Below, piece after piece: positions 17,808-26,984 of a stretch of 64,000 nucleotides of DNA (positions are counted from its first letter, which is position 1; each line of letters starts with the position of its first letter). The position numbers were made by a program, and so were the translations under genes. The stretch is from Myxococcales bacterium (GTDB lineage Bacteria > Myxococcota_A > Polyangia > Palsa-1104 > JAEUJZ01). The DNA is taken from contig JAEUJZ010000102.1 in the NCBI GenBank assembly GCA_016794505.1, forward strand, positions 38,168 to 102,167. Direction: 5' to 3'. The notes beneath the pieces are model-generated. The model had not been told where the DNA came from and did not search any database. It saw only the letters and a program-made list of their open reading frames with translations.

Positions 17808-19591
17808 GCGGCGAAGCGCCGGCCTTCGCTGCGCTGCAGGGTCTTACCGCGGCGCAGCGCGAAGCGGCTTTGGCCTCGGGATCTGCCTTGGTCGTCGCCG
17901 GACCGGGATCGGGCAAGACACGCACGCTGGTCGCGCGCTTGGTGTATCTGCTGGAAGCGGGCCTGGCTGCGCCGCATGAGCTGTGTGCGATCACGTTTAC
18001 GCGCAAGGCTGCTTCTGAGCTGCGCGAGCGCCTGCAGCGCGCCGTGGGTGATGTCGCCCAGACGATCCGGGTGGGCACGTTTCATCAGCTGGCTCTGCAC
18101 CTGCGACCGCAGCCGCAGGCGGTGCGCTTGATCAGCGAAGCGGATCGCCACGATCTGCTGGCGCATGTCCTGCGCAGCGATTCCAGCGTCGGCAGTGGGC
18201 TGAGCGAAGCGACGCTGCGGCGGCGCCTGCGACGCGCTTCGCAAGCACTCAGCCTGATGAAGGGACGAAGCTGTGATGCGCTGACTGCGCTGGGCCAGCC
18301 CTCTGCGTCGTTGCCGACCGAAGACGATGCAGCGTGGCTGCATCCGGCGCTGGCTGCGTATCAGGCGTGGCTGCAAGCGCTCGATCTGGAAGACCTCGAC
18401 GATCTGCTCGTGGCTGCGACGCAGGCGGTGCGTGCGGGTCAAGCCTGCGTCCACTATCGCTGCGTCCACGTCGATGAATACCAAGACACAAACGGTGTGC
18501 AGCGCGAGCTTTTGATCGCGCTCGCCAAAGCGGGTGCGCAGATCTTCGCCATCGGCGATCCCGATCAGTCGATCTATGCCTTTCGCGGGGCCGAGCGCGG
18601 CAACTTCTTTGCCTTTCCGCGCGACTTTGCCGGGGCGCGCGTGTTCTTTCTGCGCGACAACTTTCGCGCCACATCGACCTTGGTGGCAGCGGCTACCGCG
18701 CTCTTGTCGCAGGCGGGCGATCGCGAAGCGTTCGTGGACGGACCCCCGCCGCAGGCACAGCGTGAACGCGGTGAGCCCGTGCAGCTTCGCGCGGCGGCAA
18801 GTCCGCGCTCGGAAGCCATCGCCATCGCCCGCGAGATCGAGCGCTTGCTGGGCGGCACCAGCTTGACCTCGCACGATCAAGGACGGGCTGCGTCGTCTGC
18901 AAGCGGCTGCTATGGCTTTTCGGACATCGCGGTCTTGACCCGCACGGCGGCGCGGGCCGATGACGTGGCCTTGGCCCTGCAACACGAAGGCATTCCGACG
19001 CTGCGCCCGCGCAAAGCGCGCCCACTTTACACCGCAGAGTCCATCGCCCGCGGCCCCGATGAGCGAGCCGCGGACGATCGCAGCGAGCGCCCACCAGAGA
19101 GGGCGGCGACGCAGTCCCCTTTTTCAGCGGCGCTGCAGCATCACGCGCAGCGTCCTGCTTGGCGAGCGGATGCCGGTCTGGTGGATCTGGATGCAGCGCA
19201 GTCTGCCGAGCGTTCGTACGCCGCGCTGCGGCACGCGCTGACCTGTGATGCCGAAGGTGAGATCGGCATCGCGCACGAGTCCGACGAGTGGGACGCGCGC
19301 TTTGAACGCGTCGCCGTTCTGACCTTGCACGGCGCCAAGGGCCTGGAATTTCCCGTGGTGTTTCTGTGCGGCAGCGAAGCCGATCTGCTGCCGGGCCGCG
19401 CTGCCAGCAAAGACGAGGTCGCCGAAGAGCGCCGGCTGTTCTATGTCGGGATGACGCGCGCCAAAGATCGCCTGTGGATCAGCCATGTGGGGCCGCCGTC
19501 GCCGTTTGTGGCCGCGCTGCCTTCGCGCTGTGTACAGACGGTTGCGCCGCCTGCTCGTCGCGCCAAGCCGCCCCAGCTAAAGCTCTTTTGA
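17804..19591 (+). CDS. UvrD/Rep-family superfamily 1A DNA helicase
   Basis: A 595-residue 3'-5' ATP-dependent helicase. Motifs in order: Q-motif LTAAQREAA, Walker A AGPGSGKTRTL, Ia TFTRKAASEL, II VDEYQDTNG, III IGDPDQSIYAFRGA, IV RDNFRAT, V LTLHGAKGLEFPVVF and VI VGMTRAKDRLWIS. It is shorter than UvrD or PcrA (about 700) because the 2B region is reduced; residues 405-470 are low-complexity and Glu/Arg/Ala-rich. It ends PPQLKLF, a QxxLF clamp-binding motif (19574-19588). It overlaps the EndoQ gene by four bases, so it probably unwinds or strips DNA beside EndoQ nicks. Confidence 0.93.
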   Translation: MSGEAPAFAALQGLTAAQREAALASGSALVVAGPGSGKTRTLVARLVYLLEAGLAAPHELCAITFTRKAASELRERLQRAVGDVAQTIRVGTFHQLALHLRPQPQAVRLISEADRHDLLAHVLRSDSSVGSGLSEATLRRRLRRASQALSLMKGRSCDALTALGQPSASLPTEDDAAWLHPALAAYQAWLQALDLEDLDDLLVAATQAVRAGQACVHYRCVHVDEYQDTNGVQRELLIALAKAGAQIFAIGDPDQSIYAFRGAERGNFFAFPRDFAGARVFFLRDNFRATSTLVAAATALLSQAGDREAFVDGPPPQAQRERGEPVQLRAAASPRSEAIAIAREIERLLGGTSLTSHDQGRAASSASGCYGFSDIAVLTRTAARADDVALALQHEGIPTLRPRKARPLYTAESIARGPDERAADDRSERPPERAATQSPFSAALQHHAQRPAWRADAGLVDLDAAQSAERSYAALRHALTCDAEGEIGIAHESDEWDARFERVAVLTLHGAKGLEFPVVFLCGSEADLLPGRAASKDEVAEERRLFYVGMTRAKDRLWISHVGPPSPFVAALPSRCVQTVAPPARRAKPPQLKLF

Positions 19592-19592
19592 G

Positions 19593-19627
19593 CCCGCCCC
19601 GGCGCCTGCGCTGCGCAGCTAGGCGGG
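19593..19627. terminator. Bidirectional terminator-like hairpin between uvrD-family gene and lipB
   Basis: CCCGCC (19593-19598) pairs with GGCGGG (19622-19627) around an inner near-palindrome CTGCGCTGCGCAG (19606-19618). It starts two bases after the helicase stop and contains the lipB stop. No T-run follows, so this is a candidate only. Confidence 0.45.
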
Positions 19628-20461
19628 ATCGAAGGACAGGCTGAGTGTGTCCAGCCACGTGGGCGAGGTGAGGGTGAAGTGGCGATGCAGGCGGGCGCCG
19701 AGGAGCGTCGCGGCGGACGGGATGAGATCTTCAACGCGGGGGGGCGGACGATCCGCGGCGACACACTCGGCTAGCGAGGTCATGACCTCGGCGCGGAAGC
19801 CACAGGGATTGATGGCGAAGAAGCGCGCGAGGTCGGTGGTGACGTTGAGCGCAAAGCCATGGAAGGTGATCCAGCGGCGCACGGCGATGCCCATCGACGC
19901 GATCTTGCGCTGCAGCGACGCTTCGTCGACCGGCGCGATGGGTACAGCCGAATTCACAGGTGAGGCCGCAGACAGCGATGGATCTGGGGCTGTCCACACA
20001 CCGGTCGCGCCGGGCTTGCGAGCGGCTGCCACACCGACGTGGCGGCACAGGTCGATCAGGCCGCCTTCTAACGCCCGCAGATAGCGGTGCAGATCGCGCT
20101 CGGACGGTGAGGTCACACCGACGGGATTGGGGCGCAGCTTGAGGATGGGATAGCCGACGAGCTGACCAGGGCCGTGATAGGTCGCATCGCCGCCACGCTC
20201 GACTTCAAACGTGGGAAAGCGCGGAGAGAGGATGTTGTCGCGCGCCTTCTGCCGGCGCCCCACGGTGATGACATCGGGGTGCTGACAGAAAAGCAGCACG
20301 TCTGGGGCCTGCCCAGTGAGCACGGCGTCGACCAAGGCACGCTGCAGCCGCCAGGCTTGGCCATAGTCGATCAGCCCCAGATACACGGCCCGGCCTGGCT
20401 GCGGATCGAGGCCCTGGACGTGTAGACACTCATCGCTGGGAAACGCCTGCGGGGCGGACAT
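19619..20461 (-). CDS. lipB: Octanoyl-ACP:protein octanoyltransferase LipB
   Basis: A 280-residue enzyme that moves octanoyl from ACP to lipoyl domains, the first step of lipoate assembly. Family motifs are present: RGGDATYHGPGQLVGYPI, the catalytic Lys in RKIASMGIAVRRW, FHGFALNV, and the catalytic Cys in INPCGF. An insertion of about 24 residues rich in Ser, Pro and Ala sits between GVWT and RKIAS, where most LipB proteins have only a few residues. The ATG at 20461 begins the recognisable protein; the frame upstream is open but unrelated. No lipA is in the window. Confidence 0.95.
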   Translation of the reverse strand: MSAPQAFPSDECLHVQGLDPQPGRAVYLGLIDYGQAWRLQRALVDAVLTGQAPDVLLFCQHPDVITVGRRQKARDNILSPRFPTFEVERGGDATYHGPGQLVGYPILKLRPNPVGVTSPSERDLHRYLRALEGGLIDLCRHVGVAAARKPGATGVWTAPDPSLSAASPVNSAVPIAPVDEASLQRKIASMGIAVRRWITFHGFALNVTTDLARFFAINPCGFRAEVMTSLAECVAADRPPPRVEDLIPSAATLLGARLHRHFTLTSPTWLDTLSLSFDPA

Positions 20462-20615
20462 GCCGCGACTATAAGCCGTCCGGCGCGGTCTTGGATCCGG
20501 GGCCCTGCAGTCGGCAGTGCCGGCCCGCGCGCCGTCTTGCGCCGCGGGATGCGTGTGGCCGAGCGCCATGCAGCACCTCTGCGACGGAGATGGGCGACCT
20601 GCGAGCTCGCCGGAA

Positions 20616-23600
20616 CTAAGGAATTCCCATGGCTTTGGCCTGCTGTGCGGCCTGCTGTTCCAGGGCGTCGGCCTGGTGGGTGGGTGCGCCCGAGCGGCGC
20701 AGCAAGCGAGCCTGAGCGCGCAGCCAGCTGGGCTGAGCGATGCGATGATGTCGCGCCATGCGCTTAAGCACAGCCAGCGCGCGATCGAGCTGGGCCCGGC
20801 GCTGCGCTCGCAGAAGTGGCTGCGCTCGTTCGAGCAGGCCAAAGCAGACCTCGACCAAGCCGACGGCCGCTGGCAGCACGCCATAGTTGAAGATCGGCGA
20901 GCTGGAAAAGATGCTCAAAAGAACATCGCAGTCGGCGCGGGCGGCCTCGATCTGACCCAGGGCAAGGTTCGAGCGCGCGTGGAGCTGCAGGGCCTGTAGC
21001 TCAAAGGTCAGGTCTCGGCGCTCGCGGACGGCGATGAGCGCAGCGTCCAGGACGTTCACAGCCTCACGGTGCTGGCCACGCTGCTGCAGGACCTGCGCCT
21101 GACTGATGCGGGCGCGCGGAATGAACTGACCGTGGCCTTCGCGCTCGGCCACCTGCACCAGGGCCTGCAGAGCGGGGCTGCCGTCGCGTAGCTGGTCGCG
21201 AAAGATGGCGATCCACACAAGCTGCTGCAGTGCCACCAGGCGCGACGTGCTGTCGAACACGGCCTGCGCGATGGCGTCGGCCTGGCGCAGATCGAGCTCG
21301 GCCTCGGCCAGCTGGCCCCGGCTGATGAGCAGGCTGCTGCGCAGGCGCAGGAACTTGTAGTCAGCGGCAGTGCCACGCACGGTTTCGCGCAGCGCCGCGG
21401 CTTTTGATAAGTATAAATCCGCGATATGCGACAGCCCGAAGGTGGACGAGGTATAGGCCAGCGCGCCATAGCTGGTGATGCGCTGCGGGACATCGTCGAG
21501 CCGGTCGGCCAAGTTGGCCAAGGCCAGCGAGCAGAAGAACAGCCGACGGTCGGAAAACAGGTACAGCGCGACCTCGGCATGCGTGACCAGCAGGCTCAGC
21601 GCTTCGCGTCCTTCATCCGGCGAGAGCGAGTCCGCGCCAAGCGGCAGGCGGTGGGGGCCGGGCAGGACGTCGTTTACGCGCAGCGCGGCCTGCAGGGCCA
21701 GATTTTCCAGCAGTCCGAAGGCGAGCTGTCTCGACGACACCGGCAGCGGCTGGTCAAGAAGCGCCAGACCGTCTTCGGTGATCTGCATGCACTCATCGAT
21801 GTGCCCCAGGCCGAGCAGCGTCGTTCCAAGAAGTCGGCGCAGGCGCACGCGGGCCAGACGGAGTGGCGTGGCAAGCGACTCCAGGCTCTGCGCTTGGCGC
21901 AGCAGGCTCAGGGCCTCGCGCAGGGCGCCGCGCTGCGTGGCAGCGTCGCTGGCCAAAAGAGCAAAGTGGAACGCGCGGGCGGGCTCGCCGCCGTGCTGAT
22001 AGTGAAACGCCAGAGCCGCCGCGACATCGCCGGAAAGGGGGCGGCTGCGCTCGATCCCCAGCGCCACGTCGCGGTGCAGGGCCTGCGTCTGTTCAGCGCG
22101 CAGGGATGCAAGGACGCCTTCGCGCAGCTTGTCGTGCGAGAACTGCCAGTGCTCGTTTTGCACATCCAAGACCGCGGCGTCGGCGCAGGCCGCGAGCCAG
22201 CGATCGAGCTCGGCTTCGCTGGCAGACATCAAGGCTCGCATCAGAGCGCGGTCGATGCGACGGCCAGCGATCGCCGCTTGCTGCACGGCCGGCAGAGCCC
22301 ACGACGGCAGACGCGACAGGCGTCGGCGCACGACCAAGGCCATGCCGCCGCGCAGCCCGGCGCTGTGCCCGCTGGCCAGGTCGCTGACTAAACCGATGCG
22401 GGTCAAGCTCCCGGCCTCTTCGGCGAGAGCGCGCAGGATCTCGACCAGAAAGAACGGGTTGCCTTCGGTCTGCTCGCTCAGCCACTGCACAAGATCGGGG
22501 CGCTGGCCTGCCGCGCCCAGCATGGACTCGATCAGCTCGGCGGTGCCGCGGGGTCCCAGGCGCTGCAGCGCGAGCGTTTGGGCGCCGGGAAGCTCGTCGG
22601 GAAGCTGCGGGCACTCGTCGTCGCGATAGCTGGCGAGGATCAGCAGCGGCTTTTTGTCGAGGTGAGGCAGCAGACGGGCCAGAAGCTCGCGGCTCTCGGG
22701 CGCGGCCCAGTGCAGATCTTCCAGGATCAGCACCGTCGGCTCGCTGCGGCGCAGCAAGAGATCGCACAGGACCGCCTGCAAGCGAGCGCGGGCGGCTGCG
22801 GCATCTAGCTCGGGCGGCGGCGCGATGTCCTTTTCGAGCAGCGTGGGCAGATCGGGAAGGACACGGGCCAGCGTGCCTTCTTCAAGAGGAGACAGCGGCA
22901 CCGACAAGGCCGCGCTGTGCAGGGCATCCAGAAACACTTGATAGGCGGATCCCGTCTCGGTCACGGCCTGGCCGCGGTCGACATGGGCCCCGCGCACCAG
23001 GGCCAGCGTGCGCAGCTCGTCGAGAAGCCGCGACTTACCGACGCCGCTCTCGCCGCCAATCAGCCACAGGCCGCCGTGGCCACGCTGGGCTTGATGGAGC
23101 GCGCTGCGCAGCACACCCAGTTCCTGATCGCGGCCCACAAAGTCGGCAGCCTGCAGATAGCTCTCGCGGACCTGGGCTGTCTCGTCGGGCAGCGCGATGT
23201 CGGCCGCCTGTGCAAGGGCACGTGCAGCCTGTGTCGCATCGGACAGACGCTGCGCCGGGTTGCGCGCCAAGAGCTGCTCTAGGACGCGCAGGATCGCCGC
23301 GGACAGTCCGTGCATCGGCAGGCTGGGCTCGTCGTTGAGCACGCGCGCGATCAGCAGCTCGCTCTGATCGGCGTCAAACGGGCGCTTGCCGGTCAGCACC
23401 TGCGTGGCCATGACTCCGAATGCGTATAAATCCGAGGCTTCGCTCGCCGCCTGCCCGACGAGCAGCTCAGGGGCCATGTAGTGCAGCGTGCCGGACAGCT
23501 CGGCCGATCCGCCCTGCGTCATCGAGCGCAGCGTCGACAGACCGAAGTCGAGCACGACCACGCGCTCTTCGCAGAACAAGACATTGCCCGGCTTCAGGTC

Positions 23601-24254
23601 GCGGTGCAGGATGCCGCGGCGGTGCAGATAGGCGAGTGCGGCCAAGACCTCGATCAGCAGGCGCACTCGTCCGACGACATCGCGGCCGCGACAGACGCGC
23701 AGAAAGGGCTCGGCTCCGGTCAGAAGTTCCATCGTGAAGAACGGCTGCTCGGGCGACTCGAAGCCATAGTCAAAGACGCTGACGATGTTGGGATGACGCA
23801 GCGAAGCCAGGGTGCGGAACTCGCGGGCCAGGGCCAAGCTCAGCGGCGAAAGGCTCAGCGATGAGATGGTGTCGCTCGTCAAAATCGTCGACGGGCGCAG
23901 CGGCTGCTCATGCGGCAGAAAGGTGGCATCTTGCGTGATCGAATACGGCGAGCGCGGGCCTGCGATGCGCTCGTCGATCTGGCTCATGCCGGTCTGCGGC
24001 GGCAGGGTCTCTTCGACGCTGGTGGTGCGACTGATAGGCGGTGGCGCAGGTCGGCTCGGCAGCAGGTTGACGCGCTTGAGCGCCACCCAGGTATCGGTCA
24101 GTCGGTCCTTGGCGCGGTAGACCTGGCCCATGCCCCCCGAGCCCAGCTGCTCAAACAAGACGTAGCGTGGGTGGGTCCACGCGGCGTCACGGGCCGGCGC
24201 GGACTGCGGCGCTGCAGGCGGCAGCGGGGGAGGGATCTGAGCAGCAGGCGGCAT
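20616..24254 (-). CDS. Ser/Thr protein kinase fused to AAA ATPase and TPR region
   Basis: A 1212-residue signalling protein of the type often called PknK-like. The kinase domain (about 30-345) has the Gly loop GSGGMGQVY, ATP-binding Lys60, catalytic loop HRDLKPGN (217-224) and LDFGLST. Between Lys60 and the C-helix is an 80-residue insertion rich in Ser, Thr and Pro (about 65-140). An AAA/STAND ATPase follows (from 371) with GRDQEL, Walker A GGESGVGKSRLL (400-411) and Walker B VLILEDLHWA. The C-terminal 650 residues are helical TPR-like repeats. The frame stays open 890 bases further but there overlaps the transglutaminase gene, so the ATG at 24254 is chosen. It lies 95 bases after that gene and probably shares its transcript. 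Confidence 0.9.
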   Translation of the reverse strand: MPPAAQIPPPLPPAAPQSAPARDAAWTHPRYVLFEQLGSGGMGQVYRAKDRLTDTWVALKRVNLLPSRPAPPPISRTTSVEETLPPQTGMSQIDERIAGPRSPYSITQDATFLPHEQPLRPSTILTSDTISSLSLSPLSLALAREFRTLASLRHPNIVSVFDYGFESPEQPFFTMELLTGAEPFLRVCRGRDVVGRVRLLIEVLAALAYLHRRGILHRDLKPGNVLFCEERVVVLDFGLSTLRSMTQGGSAELSGTLHYMAPELLVGQAASEASDLYAFGVMATQVLTGKRPFDADQSELLIARVLNDEPSLPMHGLSAAILRVLEQLLARNPAQRLSDATQAARALAQAADIALPDETAQVRESYLQAADFVGRDQELGVLRSALHQAQRGHGGLWLIGGESGVGKSRLLDELRTLALVRGAHVDRGQAVTETGSAYQVFLDALHSAALSVPLSPLEEGTLARVLPDLPTLLEKDIAPPPELDAAAARARLQAVLCDLLLRRSEPTVLILEDLHWAAPESRELLARLLPHLDKKPLLILASYRDDECPQLPDELPGAQTLALQRLGPRGTAELIESMLGAAGQRPDLVQWLSEQTEGNPFFLVEILRALAEEAGSLTRIGLVSDLASGHSAGLRGGMALVVRRRLSRLPSWALPAVQQAAIAGRRIDRALMRALMSASEAELDRWLAACADAAVLDVQNEHWQFSHDKLREGVLASLRAEQTQALHRDVALGIERSRPLSGDVAAALAFHYQHGGEPARAFHFALLASDAATQRGALREALSLLRQAQSLESLATPLRLARVRLRRLLGTTLLGLGHIDECMQITEDGLALLDQPLPVSSRQLAFGLLENLALQAALRVNDVLPGPHRLPLGADSLSPDEGREALSLLVTHAEVALYLFSDRRLFFCSLALANLADRLDDVPQRITSYGALAYTSSTFGLSHIADLYLSKAAALRETVRGTAADYKFLRLRSSLLISRGQLAEAELDLRQADAIAQAVFDSTSRLVALQQLVWIAIFRDQLRDGSPALQALVQVAEREGHGQFIPRARISQAQVLQQRGQHREAVNVLDAALIAVRERRDLTFELQALQLHARSNLALGQIEAARADCDVLLSIFSSSPIFNYGVLPAAVGLVEVCFGLLERAQPLLRAQRRAQLDRALAVLKRMARHHRIAQPSWLRAQARLLRRSGAPTHQADALEQQAAQQAKAMGIP

Positions 24255-24349
24255 AACGACGCTGTCATCGTAGCCCGTCGCCGGGGGGAGAGGAATCGGT
24301 AACTCGTGCAGGCGGACTTGCCCCGCTGTGTCGGTGGCTGTGTCGGCAG

Positions 24350-26983
24350 CTAGGCAGCGGATGTGGGGCGCGGGCTCTGCGCCATGGCCTCGCTGAGCCG
24401 GGCGATCTCGACGAGGTCGATGTCGATCTGGCCGAAACGGTGGGCGTAGTAGTGGCTGACCAAGGCCTGAAAGTGGGGGGCGCAGAGATCGCCGCTTTGT
24501 CGGACGCGCTCGGCCAACTGTTGCAGGGTCTCGCCGCTGCGCTGCACGTATCCGCGCCGTCGCAGGATGGTCAGCGCTCGCTGAAGCTGCAGCCGCGCTT
24601 GCGCCTGCGATTCGCGACGCTGTCGGGTGGCCAGTCCGCCGCGATCGCGAAGGAAACCAAAGAAACGGCCCCCGCCTTGCTGCCACTTGCGGACATAAAG
24701 CAAGGTCGCCACCGCGAGCCCCAACAAGGCCAGGGTGCCGCCCAGCCCAAGGATCCACCCGCGCGAGGTCCGCTGGCTCGGTAGGCGCAGTTTTTGCCCC
24801 AGGTGGAACACGCTGCGCAGGCGCTCGGCCAAGCGTGCTTGCGCTCGCGGATCGTATTCGAGCACGTACTTGTTCCAGCTCATTTCGAGGCTGTCTGAGA
24901 ACCGACGGGCGCGCTGCAAGAAGCCGTGGCGGGCCGGCGAGAGCGCCGAAAGCGGCGTGGGATCGAGCGTGAACCAAGCGAAGCGCGGCGGGTCTTCGTC
25001 TTCGGGAGAGGTCGGGTTGGCGCCGGCTGCGTCCGAGCCAGGCGTGCCCGATGCGGCGCTTGCTGGATCGGCCGGCAGATAGGCTTCGACCCACGAGTGC
25101 GCGTGCTGCTGCCGCACGACGATGTAGTTGCCGAACTCGTTCCATTCGCCGCCGAGATAGCCGTTGACGCTGCGGCTGGGAATGCCCGAGGCGCGCAAGA
25201 GCAAAGACAGCGCGCTCGCGAAATACTCGCAGTGGCCGCGTCTGCGCTCGAACAGGAATGCAGCGACGGGATCTTGAAAGCGGCTGCGCTCACTTTCGGA
25301 CAGCGGCACAAGCTGCGTCGAATAGCTGAACTGCGTCTGCAGATAGCGTTCGAGCGCGCGGGCCTTGTCCTGCGGTCGCGACAGCCCCTGGGTGATCTGC
25401 TGGGCGAGGCTGCGCAGTCGCGGCTCTAGGCTGGGGGGAAGCTGCAGGTATATGCGCTCGTCGAGACCGGGGGGATTCTGCGCGCTCGCGGGGGCGAGGC
25501 CATCGGCGGTGGCCAGCGGGCTGGCTGCGCGGGCTGGGTCGGGAAGGGCTGCGCCCTGAGGCGAGCGCAGGGCCGTAGGACCCGTCAGATAGACGGTGTA
25601 GTGCAGGCTGCCTGGGCGGCTGCGGGCGATGAGGTCTTCATGAATGCCCTGATGCAGCGGCCACTGCGCCGCGTAGTACCACGAGGAGGGCAGCGTCAGG
25701 GCCAGCGGTCGCGACGGAAGCTGCCCCAGCGGGCCGGCCAACACCGGCACGAACAGCGCCGAGGTCTCAAGTGCCTCTAAATAGATCTCGGCGCGCAGAA
25801 CGGATGGGCCCGTCAGCGCCGGAAGCGATGTGCTGGCGTCCAAGAAGTGATGCCCTTGGCGGTGCGGCACTGGGCGCTCGCTTGGGAGCGGCGAAAGCAA
25901 GATGGGGATGGCGTCCGCGGCGGGTGCGCTCGTCGCTGCAGGCAAGGCGGTTGGGTTGGCGTTGCTCGGCGCAGGAACCAGCACTGCGGTGCTGGGAAGG
26001 GCCGCACCGCCTGCCGCCGCACCGCCCGATGTCGTGCCAGAAGGCGGGACGTTGGCGACGGCCGCCGGGTGCGAAACAGCGGGGCCATACGCAGCGACGG
26101 GAGCCTGGTGTGACCACTTGCCGTCTTGGTAGTAGCTAAAAGCGGTGCCGCGGAAGCGCAGGCCCGTGGCCAGCAGCGTGGGCATGGGAGGGCCGCCGCT
26201 GACCTCGACGCGCAGGACGACGCGTGGGTTTTCGCGCAAGAGGCCATGGCCCCCTAGCTGGATCTGCTCGGCAAAGCCGGTGAGCAGCAGGCCCCGTCGC
26301 CGCAGCGGCAGCTCCAGCCCGACACCGACGCGCGGCAAGGTCAAAAACAGCAGGCCACCGATGACAAACAGCACCAGCGCCAGGCTGCCGGTCGCCAGCA
26401 GAAACGGCGTTCCGACGACGCGGCGCGAGCTCAAGATGCGCTCGACCTCGACGCGCTCGCTCTCGGCGGCTTGGCCATGGCGACCGGGCAGGTGCTTGAG
26501 CAGGTAGTTTTCTTCCATCTCGCGCCGCAGGTGAAACAGGGACAGGGTCCACGTCGCAAAGATGGAATAAAGAAGCAGGCAGACGGCATAGACGATGCTC
26601 GCTCCGACGAGCGAGGCGATCAGCAGCATCAGGAAGCTGATCAGATAGGCCTGCAGGTAATCGCTGTTGCTGCGGCGGCGCCACAGCTTGACGCACAGAA
26701 GGACGCACAGAAAGCGCGTGCCGCTGTCCCACAGCGTCTCGCCCTGCGACGGGTCGGGAAGCAGCCACAGCAGAGACACGATCAGCACGCCATACAGCAG
26801 GGCGGAAAACGGCCGCCGGTTCATAAACGGGTGGCTCTGCGGGTCATAGAAGTACGAAGCCGCGATCGCCACCGTCGACAGCGCCGCCAAGATACCGGGC
26901 ACTTCACCGGCCAGGACCAGCATCAGAAATGCGACGCTGACCATCAGGTACGAGACCGACTTATGGGTGGCGGCGAAGCGCAC
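24350..26983 (-). CDS. Transglutaminase-like membrane protein (DUF3488 type)
   Basis: An 877-residue membrane protein. The first 225 residues hold about six transmembrane segments (the DUF3488 region). A large periplasmic part contains an Ala/Pro/Thr-rich linker (about 300-370). The transglutaminase core has Cys585 in RRRGHCEYFASAL, His629 in QQHAHSWVEAYLP and Asp674 in FTLDPTP, an intact triad. One further helix (about 725-750) and a cytoplasmic tail follow. Such proteins usually work beside DUF58 proteins and MoxR ATPases and probably cross-link or cleave envelope proteins. The start is GTG one base after the DUF58 stop, implying coupled translation. No MoxR gene is adjacent. Confidence 0.88.
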   Translation of the reverse strand: MRFAATHKSVSYLMVSVAFLMLVLAGEVPGILAALSTVAIAASYFYDPQSHPFMNRRPFSALLYGVLIVSLLWLLPDPSQGETLWDSGTRFLCVLLCVKLWRRRSNSDYLQAYLISFLMLLIASLVGASIVYAVCLLLYSIFATWTLSLFHLRREMEENYLLKHLPGRHGQAAESERVEVERILSSRRVVGTPFLLATGSLALVLFVIGGLLFLTLPRVGVGLELPLRRRGLLLTGFAEQIQLGGHGLLRENPRVVLRVEVSGGPPMPTLLATGLRFRGTAFSYYQDGKWSHQAPVAAYGPAVSHPAAVANVPPSGTTSGGAAAGGAALPSTAVLVPAPSNANPTALPAATSAPAADAIPILLSPLPSERPVPHRQGHHFLDASTSLPALTGPSVLRAEIYLEALETSALFVPVLAGPLGQLPSRPLALTLPSSWYYAAQWPLHQGIHEDLIARSRPGSLHYTVYLTGPTALRSPQGAALPDPARAASPLATADGLAPASAQNPPGLDERIYLQLPPSLEPRLRSLAQQITQGLSRPQDKARALERYLQTQFSYSTQLVPLSESERSRFQDPVAAFLFERRRGHCEYFASALSLLLRASGIPSRSVNGYLGGEWNEFGNYIVVRQQHAHSWVEAYLPADPASAASGTPGSDAAGANPTSPEDEDPPRFAWFTLDPTPLSALSPARHGFLQRARRFSDSLEMSWNKYVLEYDPRAQARLAERLRSVFHLGQKLRLPSQRTSRGWILGLGGTLALLGLAVATLLYVRKWQQGGGRFFGFLRDRGGLATRQRRESQAQARLQLQRALTILRRRGYVQRSGETLQQLAERVRQSGDLCAPHFQALVSHYYAHRFGQIDIDLVEIARLSEAMAQSPRPTSAA

Positions 26984-26984
26984 G

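Noticed and set aside
20462..20884. Upstream extension of the lipB frame
   Set aside because: Residues before the chosen ATG have no LipB similarity and overlap the 3' end of the kinase gene.
24255..25145. Upstream extension of the kinase-AAA frame
   Set aside because: The extra 297 codons overlap the transglutaminase gene, which has an intact catalytic triad and membrane helices; the extension is Arg/Pro-rich without similarity to anything.
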